31,506 nucleotides of DNA from a virus. This document shows, piece by piece, positions 23,289-31,506 of this stretch. The position numbers and the translations under genes were made by a program. A model generated the notes under the pieces. It worked only from the letters and a program-made list of their open reading frames with translations, did no database searches and was not told where the DNA came from. How positions within the stretch are numbered: position 1 is the stretch's first letter; every line of letters starts with the position of its first letter. Where the stretch lies: positions 1-31,506 of IMG/VR virus record IMGVR_UViG_3300044630_000958; one strand, written 5' to 3'.

Positions 23289-25028
23289 TTACTCCTTGGT
23301 CAGTTCTGCAATTTTTGCTTCAAGCGCCACTACACGTTCCGCCAGTTTAATTGCAGCCACCAATGCGGCGTTGCCATAGGCCACTGATAATTTGCCTTCG
23401 TCGTTTGCAATTACTGCGTGCTCCATGATGGGTTGTAAAGACTGAGCTGACACACCGACCTGCGTGATGTCCTGATCCGTGCGATCATAAACGCCGTGCT
23501 TGACTTTGGCAAGTTGTTCAACGAAATCGGCTGGAAGGTCCCGCCAGTTGGTTTTAAACCGCTCATCCGAGTACGCCGTGACGTTGCCGCCGCAGGTAAA
23601 ATCAGTGCCATCGTACGTTAAATTTGCGCTTGTACTAAAAGCGCCGTAATGAATGTAGCCAGCCGTAAAGCCTGTTGTGCCTGTGCCTCCTGAAGCAATT
23701 GCAAGCGTACTAGATAGCCCAGCAGCATTGCCAGCAATATTCATTGACTGGCCGCTGATAAACGTGGCTACTGCCGCTGCTGTACCTGAACGCAAGAAGT
23801 TGTCGCCCGCCTTAACCATAACAGCGGAAACAGAACCTGTTTGCGAGTTGTCGGTTGAGCTAAAGTAGTTGTTATAAATATAACCACTAGCGTCAGCAGC
23901 AACGATTCGGCTGGCCACGCCAGCAGTTGCGGACGGTGTAAGCCCGCCAGCAGTGGTGGCGTTATTAGCAGTGGCAGCGTTACCAGTAGTGTTCTGGTTG
24001 AACGTGGGCCAAGTAAATGTACCTGTGCTGAAGTTGCCAGACTGGGGAGTTCCCAAGATTGGTGTAGTCAGTGATGGGCTTGTTGATAACACAACTGAAC
24101 CAGAGCCTGTGGAGCCTGTAACCCCTGTACCGCCGTTGGCTACCGGCAGGGTTCCTGTTACGCCAGTTGTAAGTGGAAGACCTGTACAAGACGTCAAAGT
24201 CCCTGATGCAGGCGTACCCAAAATTGGCGTTGTCAGCGTCGGACTGGTGAGGGTTTTGTTGGTCAGCGTCTCTGAACCAGCCAAGGTTGCCAATGTACCC
24301 GCTGTCGGCAGAGTGACAGAGGTTGTGTTGGTAGCTGTGAGGGTGGTTGCAAATGCGCCTGATGTGGTCAGGTTACCCCCCAATGTGATTGTCTTGCCTG
24401 AGTTGGCGACACCTGTACCGCCGTTAGCCCCGAGCAATACGCCAGAAATATCAGCGCTACCAACGTCGATGGCATCCCAGCTTGTGTTTGTGCCGTCGGA
24501 TTTCAGATACCTTCCGTTGGCACTTGTTTGTACTGGAGCCAGAGCGTTGAATGCTGCGTTGGCTGTGGTTTGTCCTGTTCCGCCTTTGGCGATTGGGACA
24601 ACGCCGTTTATCGTCTGGGCAGAGACTTCATAGAACGCAGTGCCTGTGGAGAACACCAAAACCCTAGCGCCAGCCGCAATTGTCGGGCCAGTCGAGTAGC
24701 CTGTGTTGTACAGCGTAACAGCGTAGCTGGTGTCGTTCCAGATGATGTATGTCTTAGATACTGCTGGGGCATAAACGGTTGACGCGCCAACGGCGTTGTA
24801 GAACCGAAGCGAGGCATACACAGACTGATTCAATGCAGACGAAGATGTCGGCCCGTCAATGGATGTCAGTGTGTACGGTGCGGTGGTGATGTCAACAGAC
24901 ACATACCCAGCAATTGCCGAATCAAAGATGTAAGCAAAGTTGTTGTTCGTGGTTGAACCCCACGCGCCTGCTTGGTCACCTGAGCCAATCAGCTCAACAC
25001 GGAGACTGTTTGAATATGTGCTGCTCAT
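23289..25028 (-). CDS. Tail fibre 2 with C-terminal S74 intramolecular chaperone (579 aa)
   Basis: The N-terminus (STYSNSLRVELIGSGDQAGA, then WGSTTNNNFAYIFD) is a recurrent virion-attachment domain of phage fibres. Residues about 140-450 are Thr/Gly/Ser-rich shaft repeats with IAKGGTGQTT- and VANGGTGVTG-type elements. The last 95 residues are an S74 domain. YSDERFKTNW carries the predicted catalytic Ser487/Lys492 dyad (Ser-x4-Lys as in endosialidase), followed by QVGVSAQSLQPIMEH and a C-terminal coil. The domain drives trimer folding and then cuts itself off. AAAGGAT precedes the ATG. The S74 part closely resembles that of fibre 1, which points to duplication or exchange. Confidence 0.9.
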   Translation of the reverse strand: MSSTYSNSLRVELIGSGDQAGAWGSTTNNNFAYIFDSAIAGYVSVDITTAPYTLTSIDGPTSSSALNQSVYASLRFYNAVGASTVYAPAVSKTYIIWNDTSYAVTLYNTGYSTGPTIAAGARVLVFSTGTAFYEVSAQTINGVVPIAKGGTGQTTANAAFNALAPVQTSANGRYLKSDGTNTSWDAIDVGSADISGVLLGANGGTGVANSGKTITLGGNLTTSGAFATTLTATNTTSVTLPTAGTLATLAGSETLTNKTLTSPTLTTPILGTPASGTLTSCTGLPLTTGVTGTLPVANGGTGVTGSTGSGSVVLSTSPSLTTPILGTPQSGNFSTGTFTWPTFNQNTTGNAATANNATTAGGLTPSATAGVASRIVAADASGYIYNNYFSSTDNSQTGSVSAVMVKAGDNFLRSGTAAAVATFISGQSMNIAGNAAGLSSTLAIASGGTGTTGFTAGYIHYGAFSTSANLTYDGTDFTCGGNVTAYSDERFKTNWRDLPADFVEQLAKVKHGVYDRTDQDITQVGVSAQSLQPIMEHAVIANDEGKLSVAYGNAALVAAIKLAERVVALEAKIAELTKE

Positions 25029-25038
25029 GATTTATCCT

Positions 25039-25224
25039 TTATTGGTTGGCGGGTGGGGGCGGAAGACTAACGCTATTTTGTTGATTAGCTTGAAACTCCT
25101 GCCCCAGTTTGCTCAGCTTCATAAACAAATCTATGCACTCGCCAAGCTGCCCAGCGGCCAATTGCTTCATGATGATGTTGAATTCGGCAACCGTTACTTC
25201 GCCAATGTTAATTTTGTCGTTCAT
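25039..25224 (-). CDS. Small helical protein between fibre genes (61 aa)
   Basis: The ATG at 25224 has AAGGA six bases upstream. The product is mostly helix (VAEFNIIMKQLAAGQLGECI, then DLFMKLSKLGQEFQ) with a Pro-rich end (SLPPPPANQ). It has no membrane segment or enzyme motif. It lies nine bases after an accessory protein and ten before fibre 2, so a role in fibre attachment or assembly is plausible. I do not recognise a family. Confidence 0.65.
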   Translation of the reverse strand: MNDKINIGEVTVAEFNIIMKQLAAGQLGECIDLFMKLSKLGQEFQANQQNSVSLPPPPANQ

Positions 25225-25233
25225 GTGTTTTCC

Positions 25234-25584
25234 TTATGGAGTTGGTGGGATTGGCGGCACAGGGGCCGGATTCCAAGGCAACGTAGGTGTTTCTTGCTGC
25301 TGTTGTTGCTGCAACGCAAAAGCTATGGTGTTTTGAAACGACTGCATCTGTGTCAGTGGGGTGTACTGGTCAATCCAAGCCAAAACTTCAGCTTGAGTCA
25401 AATCAGCGTAGGGTGTAAACGGTTGGCCTGCCGTGTATGGCACGTTGGTTATAGCTGGGCAAGAGGCTGTAAAACCGTTTTCAGTACCAATCAGGTTCCA
25501 AGAGATGCTAAAAACAACGTTAGACTCACCGTCAATTTCTTTGTACGCCTGCATTGAGTCAATGGTTTTTGTGTAGACAATCAT
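25234..25584 (-). CDS. Conserved phage accessory protein behind fibre 1 (116 aa, DUF7936-like)
   Basis: The N-terminal half is beta-rich (TKTIDSMQAYKEIDGESNVV, then FSISWNLIGTENG). It is followed by FTPYADLTQAEVLAWIDQY, a block I recall from small proteins next to phage tail fibres (DUF7936 from memory). A helix, a run of six Gln (QQQQQQ) and a Pro-rich tail end the chain. The 'F-x-PYADLT-x-x-x-V-x-x-W' pattern and position suggest a fibre chaperone, but no function is established that I know. The ATG at 25584 follows AAGGGAAACC. Confidence 0.7.
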   Translation of the reverse strand: MIVYTKTIDSMQAYKEIDGESNVVFSISWNLIGTENGFTASCPAITNVPYTAGQPFTPYADLTQAEVLAWIDQYTPLTQMQSFQNTIAFALQQQQQQETPTLPWNPAPVPPIPPTP

Positions 25585-25593
25585 GGTTTCCCT

Positions 25594-28500
25594 TTAACTT
25601 AATTTTGCCACAATGGCCTCTAGCGCAGCAATACGTTCATCTTGTTCAATCACGCGCTTGGCTAATTCAACAGCCGAAACCAAAGCAGCCCCGCCGTAGT
25701 TAACAGCCAAGTTTCCATTCTCATCTTCTGGCGCAGAATATGGAAGAAGTGTTTGCAAAGACTGCGCCGACACACCGTCTTGCGTGAGTTCTATGTCTGT
25801 GCGGTCGTATGTGCCGTGTTTTAATTTAGCAAGTTGCTCAACAAAGTTAGCAGGGTAATCTCGCCAGTTTGTTTTTACACGCTCGTCGGAATAGGCAACA
25901 ACGTTACCTTCTGAGTACACGCCCTTGATTACATATATACCATAAGACGCAGACGTTGACGATGTGCCAACACCCATGCAGGCATTGCCTATGCTGTAGT
26001 AAAAATACCAGCGCCCATTTGCTTCCCGGTAAACACCGCCGTTGCCACCGCTGTCATACATACACTGGTTAACCGCGCTGTAAACATCGTAATAACCACT
26101 GTAGCTGTTTTTGGAGCCTCGGAACTGAAACTGCGTATAAGTTGAACTATTGTTTGGGTCAAAGTGGCAACCAAAGACGGCGGGCCAGTACAGTCCGTAA
26201 TTGCCGTTGAATTGCAGCCACGTATTTACTTGGTAATACGTACTGCCAGCTTGCGATAACACACGGCTACCATTATCAAATATACTTGTAGCGTTAACGC
26301 TGCCTGAAAAATACGCGCTGCCGTTGCTAGTACAAAGCGCCCACTTTGGGGTGCCCGCCTCAAGACCAACGAAAGCCCACTGATCTGAAGGAATTCCCGC
26401 GACGTTGCCCATTGGCCTTCCCGGGCCAGAGTAAGCATAGGCAACGCCGTACATGTTGTTGTAGCTTGTGGAAGTGGGAACGTAGATTCCACCAATACTG
26501 TAGATTACGCCCGTTGTGGAGACGCCTTCTACGCTGCCGTAATCACCATTCAAATATCCTATTCCAGCAGATTGCCGTTTTATCGCACCAGCAAAGCTGA
26601 CATTAGCTGTGCCAAAGTCAACACGAGCCGCCCAACTACCAACATTGGTCAAAAGACCAAAGCCACTGGAATCGTTATAAAGATAACCACGTTGCACGCC
26701 GCCAGATGTGCCAATAACCAATGAAGACGCGCTATTTGTAATAGTTCCGGTCATCGTGCCACCAGACAACAACAAGTTGTTAGATGCCGAACCTGACAAA
26801 CTTCCTGAAAACGTCGGTGCGGTTACCGTCCCCGCAAATCTTGCGGCTCCATCAGACGCGCGAATTTCTGCCACAACTGTTGGTGTAACTTGGTTTGATG
26901 TGCCAGACTCCCAAGTCCAGCCATATCCCGAGGCGTTTTCAATAAAACGCCGAAGCCCCCAAGATGTCACAAGCGTTCCGCTTGGGGCAGTAATATTTCC
27001 ATAAGGCCCGCAAGATGTAGCAGCGGCTGGAGACATGTAATCTGTCCACGCAGAGTATGAGGAGTCATACCAAGCAATACCACTTGCCTGCCCTGCGCTA
27101 CGGTTAACTAAGTGTTTTGGCGCGGTAAGCACCCCGGAGAATGATCCAGTGGTCGCGCTAACTGTGCCGCCAGATTGGTTTGTTGCAGTTGTTGCAGTAG
27201 CCGCATTACCACCAATTGATAAACCAGAAGCTGTGCCGGTCAAGCCTGTACCAGCGCCAATATGGTTGGTGGCTGTTACCGTACCGACAGCAGTAAAGTT
27301 ACCGTTATCACCAAAAGTAAAACGTGTTGTTGGCGTACCAGACACGCTGGTCATCATTCGCAAGTTCCAACCCGTGTTGTCACCAAACTGAATTGTTTGT
27401 GTATTTGGGCTTGTAGCGTTATCAAACAACAAAGTGCCCGTCATTGTTGCGCCAGCTAAGCTCGGATTGGTTGATAGAACCGTACTACCAGTGCCAGTGG
27501 ATGAAGTTACTCCTGTACCACCGTTAGCAACTGGTAAAGTCCCGCTGACATGCGTTGCCAAACCAATCTTGCCCCAGCTTGGGGCCGCAGCCACACCACC
27601 AGAGATCAGTGCATTGCCAACAGCTACATCCGCGAGCTTGGCCAGAGATGTAGTCGTATCTGCGTAGAGCAAATCTCCCACAGCGTAAGAGGTAAGGCCA
27701 GTGCCGCCGTAAACAGCACCAATAGCTGTAGCGTTCCAAGTACCAGCAGTAAGAGTACCGACTCCAGTAACGCCCGTGTAGCTGCCAGACAACCGTGAAG
27801 TGCCCAACGTACCTGTTGTGATATTTGAAGCATTGGTCGTGTCCGTTGTTGCTGAAGCTGCCAAGCCTGAGACTGCGCCTGAAGAAATAGCAATACCTGT
27901 ATTTGTGACCGATGTAACTTGGCCTTGCGCGTTGGTAACAAAGACTGGGACTGACGATGCTGAGCCATACGTACCCGCCGTACCAGTGTTGGCAATATTG
28001 AATGTGTAGGACGGGGACTCACTCAGCCCTGTCCCTGCGGTATAGGTGATAGGGGCAGAAAACTGTTGAAAAACAATCGCTGTTGTGCCAATCGTTATGG
28101 GGGGAGCAGTCTGCTGTACCCAAGCGGTATTGACGTTAGCAGTTCCGCTGGTCACTAAGAAAAAGTCACCCTCGTCAATCTGGTCAACGCCGGTTCCAAC
28201 AGTATCCATGTCTGTTGATCGGGTCAGGATAAACGGCGCACCGGGGGACGAGTTGCCTGCTTGACTGAGCGTGTAAACGCCGTTATGAGCCCCGTTCGCT
28301 TGATTCTTAATCAGAACCCGCGTTCCGTCGTCCGTAGGAGAAGTAAACGTATGGCCATCAATTGTTAAAGCGCCGTTACTATCCCCAGTCAGCGTCGCAC
28401 CAACACCAGATGTGCCGTTGTTGTATGTACATGCAGGTAACGCTGCGGTAGTTGCGTAGCCCACAGCCTCATGGAAGTGAATGCCAGACGCAATCGCATC

Positions 28501-28956
28501 CGCATACGCCTTGTTGACGATGTCAGTGTTGTTGACCGGAGTTGTGGTGATTGTGCCGGACGTGATATTTGCCGTTGTGATGTTTGCAGTGCTTGCGCCC
28601 AGTGTGCCAATATCTAAAAGGGTTACAGCAGACCCCGCCGCATCTAAATACACCGCCCTTTCCGCTGGGTATGTACAAAACACATTTTTTGTTCCAGCAG
28701 CAAAAGCAACCAAGCTACCAGAATTGCTGGACTCCAAAACAGTGGTGCGGCTTAGCGTCGTGCCCGAAGCTGTGTACGTGCCAATACCTACTTCCCATTC
28801 CCCCGTAGTTGGATCGGCAATTGCGTAGTATGTAGTGTTACCGTCGCCAATAATTGCAAACGTTTGGAAACCTAAAACAGCGCCGCCAAGAGCCACTGTT
28901 CCTGTACCAACGGTGGTGGTAATTTCCTGAACTCTGTCTTTGACTACGAATGCCAT
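25594..28956 (-). CDS. Tail fibre 1 with C-terminal S74 intramolecular chaperone (1120 aa)
   Basis: The N-terminus (FVVKDRVQEITTTVGTGTVA, later WEVGIGTYTASGTTLSRTTV) is a recurrent attachment domain of phage tail proteins. About 130-300 contains a compact beta domain (DGTRVLIKNQANGAHNGVYT) like those found in fibres and spikes. A long Gly/Thr/Ser shaft follows to about 880. Near 920-1010 a Tyr/Trp-rich tip domain reads WLQFNGNYGLYWPAVFG and GRWYFYYSIGNACMG. The S74 domain starts at YSDERVKTNW (predicted Ser1023/Lys1028) and ends in a coil (IEQDERIAALEAIVAKL). It should trimerise, autocleave and act in host adsorption. Confidence 0.92.
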   Translation of the reverse strand: MAFVVKDRVQEITTTVGTGTVALGGAVLGFQTFAIIGDGNTTYYAIADPTTGEWEVGIGTYTASGTTLSRTTVLESSNSGSLVAFAAGTKNVFCTYPAERAVYLDAAGSAVTLLDIGTLGASTANITTANITSGTITTTPVNNTDIVNKAYADAIASGIHFHEAVGYATTAALPACTYNNGTSGVGATLTGDSNGALTIDGHTFTSPTDDGTRVLIKNQANGAHNGVYTLSQAGNSSPGAPFILTRSTDMDTVGTGVDQIDEGDFFLVTSGTANVNTAWVQQTAPPITIGTTAIVFQQFSAPITYTAGTGLSESPSYTFNIANTGTAGTYGSASSVPVFVTNAQGQVTSVTNTGIAISSGAVSGLAASATTDTTNASNITTGTLGTSRLSGSYTGVTGVGTLTAGTWNATAIGAVYGGTGLTSYAVGDLLYADTTTSLAKLADVAVGNALISGGVAAAPSWGKIGLATHVSGTLPVANGGTGVTSSTGTGSTVLSTNPSLAGATMTGTLLFDNATSPNTQTIQFGDNTGWNLRMMTSVSGTPTTRFTFGDNGNFTAVGTVTATNHIGAGTGLTGTASGLSIGGNAATATTATNQSGGTVSATTGSFSGVLTAPKHLVNRSAGQASGIAWYDSSYSAWTDYMSPAAATSCGPYGNITAPSGTLVTSWGLRRFIENASGYGWTWESGTSNQVTPTVVAEIRASDGAARFAGTVTAPTFSGSLSGSASNNLLLSGGTMTGTITNSASSLVIGTSGGVQRGYLYNDSSGFGLLTNVGSWAARVDFGTANVSFAGAIKRQSAGIGYLNGDYGSVEGVSTTGVIYSIGGIYVPTSTSYNNMYGVAYAYSGPGRPMGNVAGIPSDQWAFVGLEAGTPKWALCTSNGSAYFSGSVNATSIFDNGSRVLSQAGSTYYQVNTWLQFNGNYGLYWPAVFGCHFDPNNSSTYTQFQFRGSKNSYSGYYDVYSAVNQCMYDSGGNGGVYREANGRWYFYYSIGNACMGVGTSSTSASYGIYVIKGVYSEGNVVAYSDERVKTNWRDYPANFVEQLAKLKHGTYDRTDIELTQDGVSAQSLQTLLPYSAPEDENGNLAVNYGGAALVSAVELAKRVIEQDERIAALEAIVAKLS

Positions 28957-28960
28957 TTGG

Positions 28961-29884
28961 TCAGCCCTGCGTTTTGATTACTTGCCATGTGTCAGTTTGA
29001 CCGTCGTATATGACTGTCCAACCGGCATTTTGAGCATCGTTGATGGTCTGCCAGCTACCCGTCTGGGCTGTTCCAACCGTAGACCAAGTAACAGATTGTG
29101 CAGCATTGATCGTGCCCCAATTTGCCGTTTGCGCATCGTTGATGATCTCCCAAAGCAGCCTTGCAATGATCTGATCTGCGGCTACCGCACCTTCAGTGAT
29201 GGTAGCAAAAAAGACCGCACTTGCAAAGACCACGTCCAGTACTTGCGCCGTTTCGCTGATGGAGGCGTTGAAGGTAGACGGAGCTACCAAAGCACTGTCA
29301 GAACCAACCGCAGCCTCAGAAACCGCGACACCGAAGCCAGCCGCTGCGCTGGGGGTGTCCAACCCAGAAATAAGCTCAGCCACTGCGGCATTGAAATTAA
29401 CGTTTGCGGACACTGCATCAAGCGCGGTAGCAAGCTCAGCAATGACGCAAGCAAATACCTGCACGGCAAGGGTGCTATCGGAACCCGCCGCAGCTTCCGC
29501 AATATTCGTCGCAAAGACCGCAGCAGCCTCAACAATCTCCGCCACAGAGGCGGCTTCAATGACGGCTGTCTCAAACACCGCAAGTGCTGAAACACTATCC
29601 GCGCCGGTAACGCCCTCTGCTATGTTTACGGCAAAGTCAATCAACGCAGACACAATGTCTGGCCCTGCGGTTGCTGATTCGTTAATTACTGTATTGAAAG
29701 TAGACGCAGCCACCAACACAGAATCTGCGGCTGTAGAAGTCTCTGCAATAGATGTGGAAAAAACCGCAAGGACTGCTACCGAATCCGCTGCCGTCGCAGA
29801 TTCATCTACCGAAGAGTCAAAAACTTGCTCAGCCCTTCCCTGAGAAGCGAAAGGGGCGGTAGCAAATGGGGCATCAGCAAACAC
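28961..29884 (-). CDS. Two-tier tandem-repeat virion protein (307 aa)
   Basis: The GTG at 29884 begins three bases after the previous stop; no good Shine-Dalgarno is seen, so reinitiation is likely. Residues 21-240 are eleven units of about 20 residues with the pattern xFxxxIxExATAxDSVxAxA; the Phe recurs at 22, 42, 63, 84, 104, 124, 144, 164, 184, 205 and 225. Residues 245-303 are a second repeat of exactly 11 residues, W-xxI-xxAQ-xxx, with Trp at 245, 256, 267, 278, 289 and 300. Such regularity suggests a solenoid or fibrous shaft followed by a small Trp-laddered domain. It lies just before fibre 1, so a tail-appendage linker is a reasonable inference. Family unknown to me. Confidence 0.75.
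   Translation of the reverse strand: MFADAPFATAPFASQGRAEQVFDSSVDESATAADSVAVLAVFSTSIAETSTAADSVLVAASTFNTVINESATAGPDIVSALIDFAVNIAEGVTGADSVSALAVFETAVIEAASVAEIVEAAAVFATNIAEAAAGSDSTLAVQVFACVIAELATALDAVSANVNFNAAVAELISGLDTPSAAAGFGVAVSEAAVGSDSALVAPSTFNASISETAQVLDVVFASAVFFATITEGAVAADQIIARLLWEIINDAQTANWGTINAAQSVTWSTVGTAQTGSWQTINDAQNAGWTVIYDGQTDTWQVIKTQG
28985..29152 (-). repeat. 33-bp-period coding repeats (11-residue Trp/Ala-Gln units)
   Basis: Five consecutive units of W-xx(I/V)-xx-(A/G)Q-xxx plus a final partial one. The Trp codons lie exactly 33 bases apart from 29152 to 28987. The central dipeptide is AQ in four units and GQ in the last. Confidence 0.92.
29165..29824 (-). repeat. Eleven 60-bp-period coding repeats (20-residue units)
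   Basis: The units encode FxxxIxExATAxDSVxAxA-like blocks. Three of the units are one residue longer. The repeats are diverged at DNA level but keep the phase. They make up about 70% of the 307-aa protein. Confidence 0.9.
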
Positions 29885-29887
29885 ACG

Positions 29888-30463
29888 TTATGCAGCGTCA
29901 AGGCTGAATGTGTAAGTTACGTTCAGAGTATCACCAGATACCACAACACGGTCGCCGGGAGACTGGAAGTCAGATTCAGAGAACAAAATGCCCGCAGTAC
30001 CACTTGAGACGGTGGACAAGAACGCGCCCGCAACAGTTCCGCCAGCACCAGAAATGGTAAAGGAAGAAGGCGCAGCAGAGTTACTGATGACCGAAGGGTC
30101 TGCTGTTGTTGCAGTACCAAATGTGACCAGCTTGCGTGAACCAGCGTAGTCTGTGTACTCAGTCCATGCTTTAGAGGCCAAAGTGTCGGCTGCGGCAAAT
30201 GTTGTACCTGAACCGGGGCCAGTAATCAGACCTAAATATAAGGCGGCGGTGTAGGTTGAACCCTTAAAAAACTCGGTGTTCATGCTCTGCAAGCCTTCGT
30301 TCACAACCAAGTTGCGCTCAGAGGTTTCCCACTTCAGGTTGCCATCTTTGTCAAAACACTGAACGTGGAACACGCCGCCTGCCCGCGCGCCAGAATCGGC
30401 TCCAGTACGAGCGACAAGACCCGCGCTTACGGTGTCTGTTGAAGTTGCTTTTTCGTTAAACAT
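29888..30463 (-). CDS. Phage structural protein (191 aa)
   Basis: The ATG at 30463 has GGAGCG a few bases upstream. The block GGVFHVQCFDKDGNLKWETS, then NLVVNEGLQSMNTEFFKGST and TAALYLGLITGPGS is one I recall from small virion proteins in many phages, where it lies between connector and fibre genes. The second half is Ser/Thr/Gly-rich beta sequence ending in VVVSGDTLNVTYTFSL. It has no enzyme or membrane motif. It could be a capsid decoration or tail-appendage protein; position fits both. Confidence 0.72.
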   Translation of the reverse strand: MFNEKATSTDTVSAGLVARTGADSGARAGGVFHVQCFDKDGNLKWETSERNLVVNEGLQSMNTEFFKGSTYTAALYLGLITGPGSGTTFAAADTLASKAWTEYTDYAGSRKLVTFGTATTADPSVISNSAAPSSFTISGAGGTVAGAFLSTVSSGTAGILFSESDFQSPGDRVVVSGDTLNVTYTFSLDAA

Positions 30464-30472
30464 GGTCGCTCC

Positions 30473-30895
30473 TTAAACGAGTCTGATGAGTGCTGATGTG
30501 CTGGTATTAGCTGGCATCGTTACGGTGAATGTTGAGGTTGAAGTCTTGTCGTTGCCAAAGTCCAGAACGCAGACTGCATCCCCAGTGGTATTGTTGTAAA
30601 TCAGCGCTCCGCGAGCAGTGATTACCCCAGTCCAAGCTGGCGCTGCAAACGTGACATACACAACGCTCCCAGCCGCTGTCGTGGCTGTGGAGACAGTGGC
30701 GGCAATTACTTGCCCGGTAGCCACATAATTCCCACCAGAAGCCTCGCCTGTGGCTGTGTAGCCCGTGGTCGTTTCATCCAGTGTTGCAGCATTTGTGTAC
30801 AGAGCAAGCTTGAAGGCATCAGATGAAAAATTCATCGTGCCGTTCATCAGCGCGGTACGCAAGGTGTTGCATGAATAGTTGCCGGTAAACGCCAT
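30473..30895 (-). CDS. Phage structural protein (140 aa)
   Basis: The ATG at 30895 overlaps the adaptor stop (TGATG); an in-frame TTG at 30898 is unnecessary. The protein is all-beta in appearance: SSDAFKLALYTNAATLDETT, then an Ala/Thr/Val-rich middle, WTGVITARGALIYNNTTGDA and VCVLDFGNDKTSTSTFTVTM. I recall this layout from small proteins lying next to head-tail connectors and the 191-aa type protein in other phages. Virion location is likely; the precise role is unknown. Confidence 0.72.
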   Translation of the reverse strand: MAFTGNYSCNTLRTALMNGTMNFSSDAFKLALYTNAATLDETTTGYTATGEASGGNYVATGQVIAATVSTATTAAGSVVYVTFAAPAWTGVITARGALIYNNTTGDAVCVLDFGNDKTSTSTFTVTMPANTSTSALIRLV

Positions 30896-31506
30896 CAACG
30901 CACTCCGTTATTCTGAGCCAGAGGAGGAACCCTGAACTGACCGCTTCGGTATGCGTCGCTGCGCTCCAGACCATCACCCAGACGCTGAGCCAATGCAAGA
31001 GCCTCTTTGTACTTCCCGTCGTACAAAGCAATCACGTCTTGCTCGCCCTTCATGAACGTGTAAGCCTCAACTAATGATCCGTACAACAGCACGGTGTCAA
31101 AGTTGTCGCCCAACCAAGTCTGGCCAGATGCCACAGTGCTGATTGATTCTGGGTAATAGTAGTAGTGCAACTCGACGTTATAGGCTGCATCAGGGGTTGG
31201 GCCAAGAATAAAGCTCAACTCGTTGGTGATGACGGGGCTTGGGTCGTTGGAAGTTGTTGGCCCAAACAGAGCATAGTACTTAGGTGTGGCAGTGTCAGTC
31301 GCTTTGGGGTAAGCCTGACGGATGAAGTTCACATCTTTGTTCAACAAAAACTCTTGCCCATCCGCAGTCTCAACAGCCAAAGAAAACGAAGACAGGAAAT
31401 CTGCTGGGCATGACAAGTACTTATTGCCGTTTGTTGTAATGCCCGTCACGTTTTTGCGCAGCGATGGAAACTGAACCGTGTTGTAGATGCGCTGCTCAGC
31501 CTGTGT
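30895..31506 (-). CDS. Head-tail adaptor protein, SU10/T7 gp11-like (start outside window)
   Basis: The frame is open to the window edge, so the 5' end is missing. A GTG at 31449 is internal, because coding-like sequence continues upstream (EQRIYNTVQFPSLRKNV). The visible 203 residues read as a portal-binding adaptor: an N-terminal helix with the SLRKN element, GNKYLSCPADFLSSFSLAV, then DGQEFLLNKDVNFIRQAYP and a beta strand pair (YNVELHYYYYPESI). A long helical C-terminus follows (DTVLLYGSLVEAYTFMKGEQ, then KYKEALALAQRLGDG). Such adaptors form a dodecameric ring between portal and nozzle. The portal and capsid genes would be expected just to the right. It is the first gene of the late operon seen here. 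Confidence 0.78.
   Translation of the reverse strand, partial: TQAEQRIYNTVQFPSLRKNVTGITTNGNKYLSCPADFLSSFSLAVETADGQEFLLNKDVNFIRQAYPKATDTATPKYYALFGPTTSNDPSPVITNELSFILGPTPDAAYNVELHYYYYPESISTVASGQTWLGDNFDTVLLYGSLVEAYTFMKGEQDVIALYDGKYKEALALAQRLGDGLERSDAYRSGQFRVPPLAQNNGVR

Noticed and set aside
25870-26300. Diversity-generating retroelement target at the fibre 1 tip
   Set aside because: No reverse transcriptase, template repeat or near-copy of the tip region was seen in the window.
1-31506. tRNA genes, CRISPR arrays, insertion sequences, integrase or attachment sites
   Set aside because: None recognised by eye on either strand. Direct repeats are confined to coding repeats and the one 32-bp duplication.

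Overview
The window is a contiguous piece of a tailed-phage genome (Caudoviricetes). It most likely comes from a short-tailed, podovirus-like phage of a Gram-negative host. The host inference rests on an embedded Rz/Rz1 spanin pair, which only makes sense with an outer membrane. The phage type is inferred from an SU10-like head-tail adaptor, a nozzle-like tail protein and very large internal (ejection) proteins. No tape-measure, sheath, integrase, tRNA, rRNA or CRISPR array was seen, and the host species cannot be named from this sequence.

Layout. Positions 1-3607 are a short rightward early/replication block: the tail end of an acidic-C-terminus protein (possibly ssDNA-binding), a 74-aa helix-turn-helix protein, a large AEP-type primase/P-loop helicase fusion, and a 73-aa protein of unknown function. 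A folded GC-rich element (476-540) lies in front of the primase. A strong intrinsic terminator (3629-3657) closes the block. From 31506 leftwards to 3656 everything is on the minus strand and packed as one late operon, with most neighbours overlapping by ATGA, TGATG or TAATG or lying a few bases apart.

In transcription order the late operon holds: adaptor (cut by the window edge), three small or repetitive virion proteins, fibre 1 with an S74 self-cleaving chaperone domain, two small accessory proteins, fibre 2 with a related S74 domain, a glycine-rich gp38-like tip adhesin, a tail assembly chaperone, a SAM methyltransferase, a membrane-anchored coiled-coil protein, and a lysis cassette. The lysis cassette has a TM/coiled-coil protein overlapping a lipoprotein, a holin candidate, Rz with Rz1 embedded, and an M15 peptidase. 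It is followed by the nozzle-like tail protein, a 108-aa protein, a 477-aa internal protein, a GNAT acetyltransferase, a 1017-aa Gln-rich internal protein, and a 2561-aa polyvalent protein with an HExxH zincin motif.

The most unusual points are four. A gene appears to start at AUU behind a perfect GGAGG and overlaps a 22-codon leader ORF. A 32-bp tandem duplication of a stop/start junction creates an 11-codon relay ORF. Two successive TM/coiled-coil plus out-of-frame lipoprotein pairs sit in one lysis cassette. The giant protein carries the same NPFA(K/R)FA peptide at both ends. I did not find a clear novel defence or genetic system; the novelty lies in the virion ejection proteins and in the translation signals.
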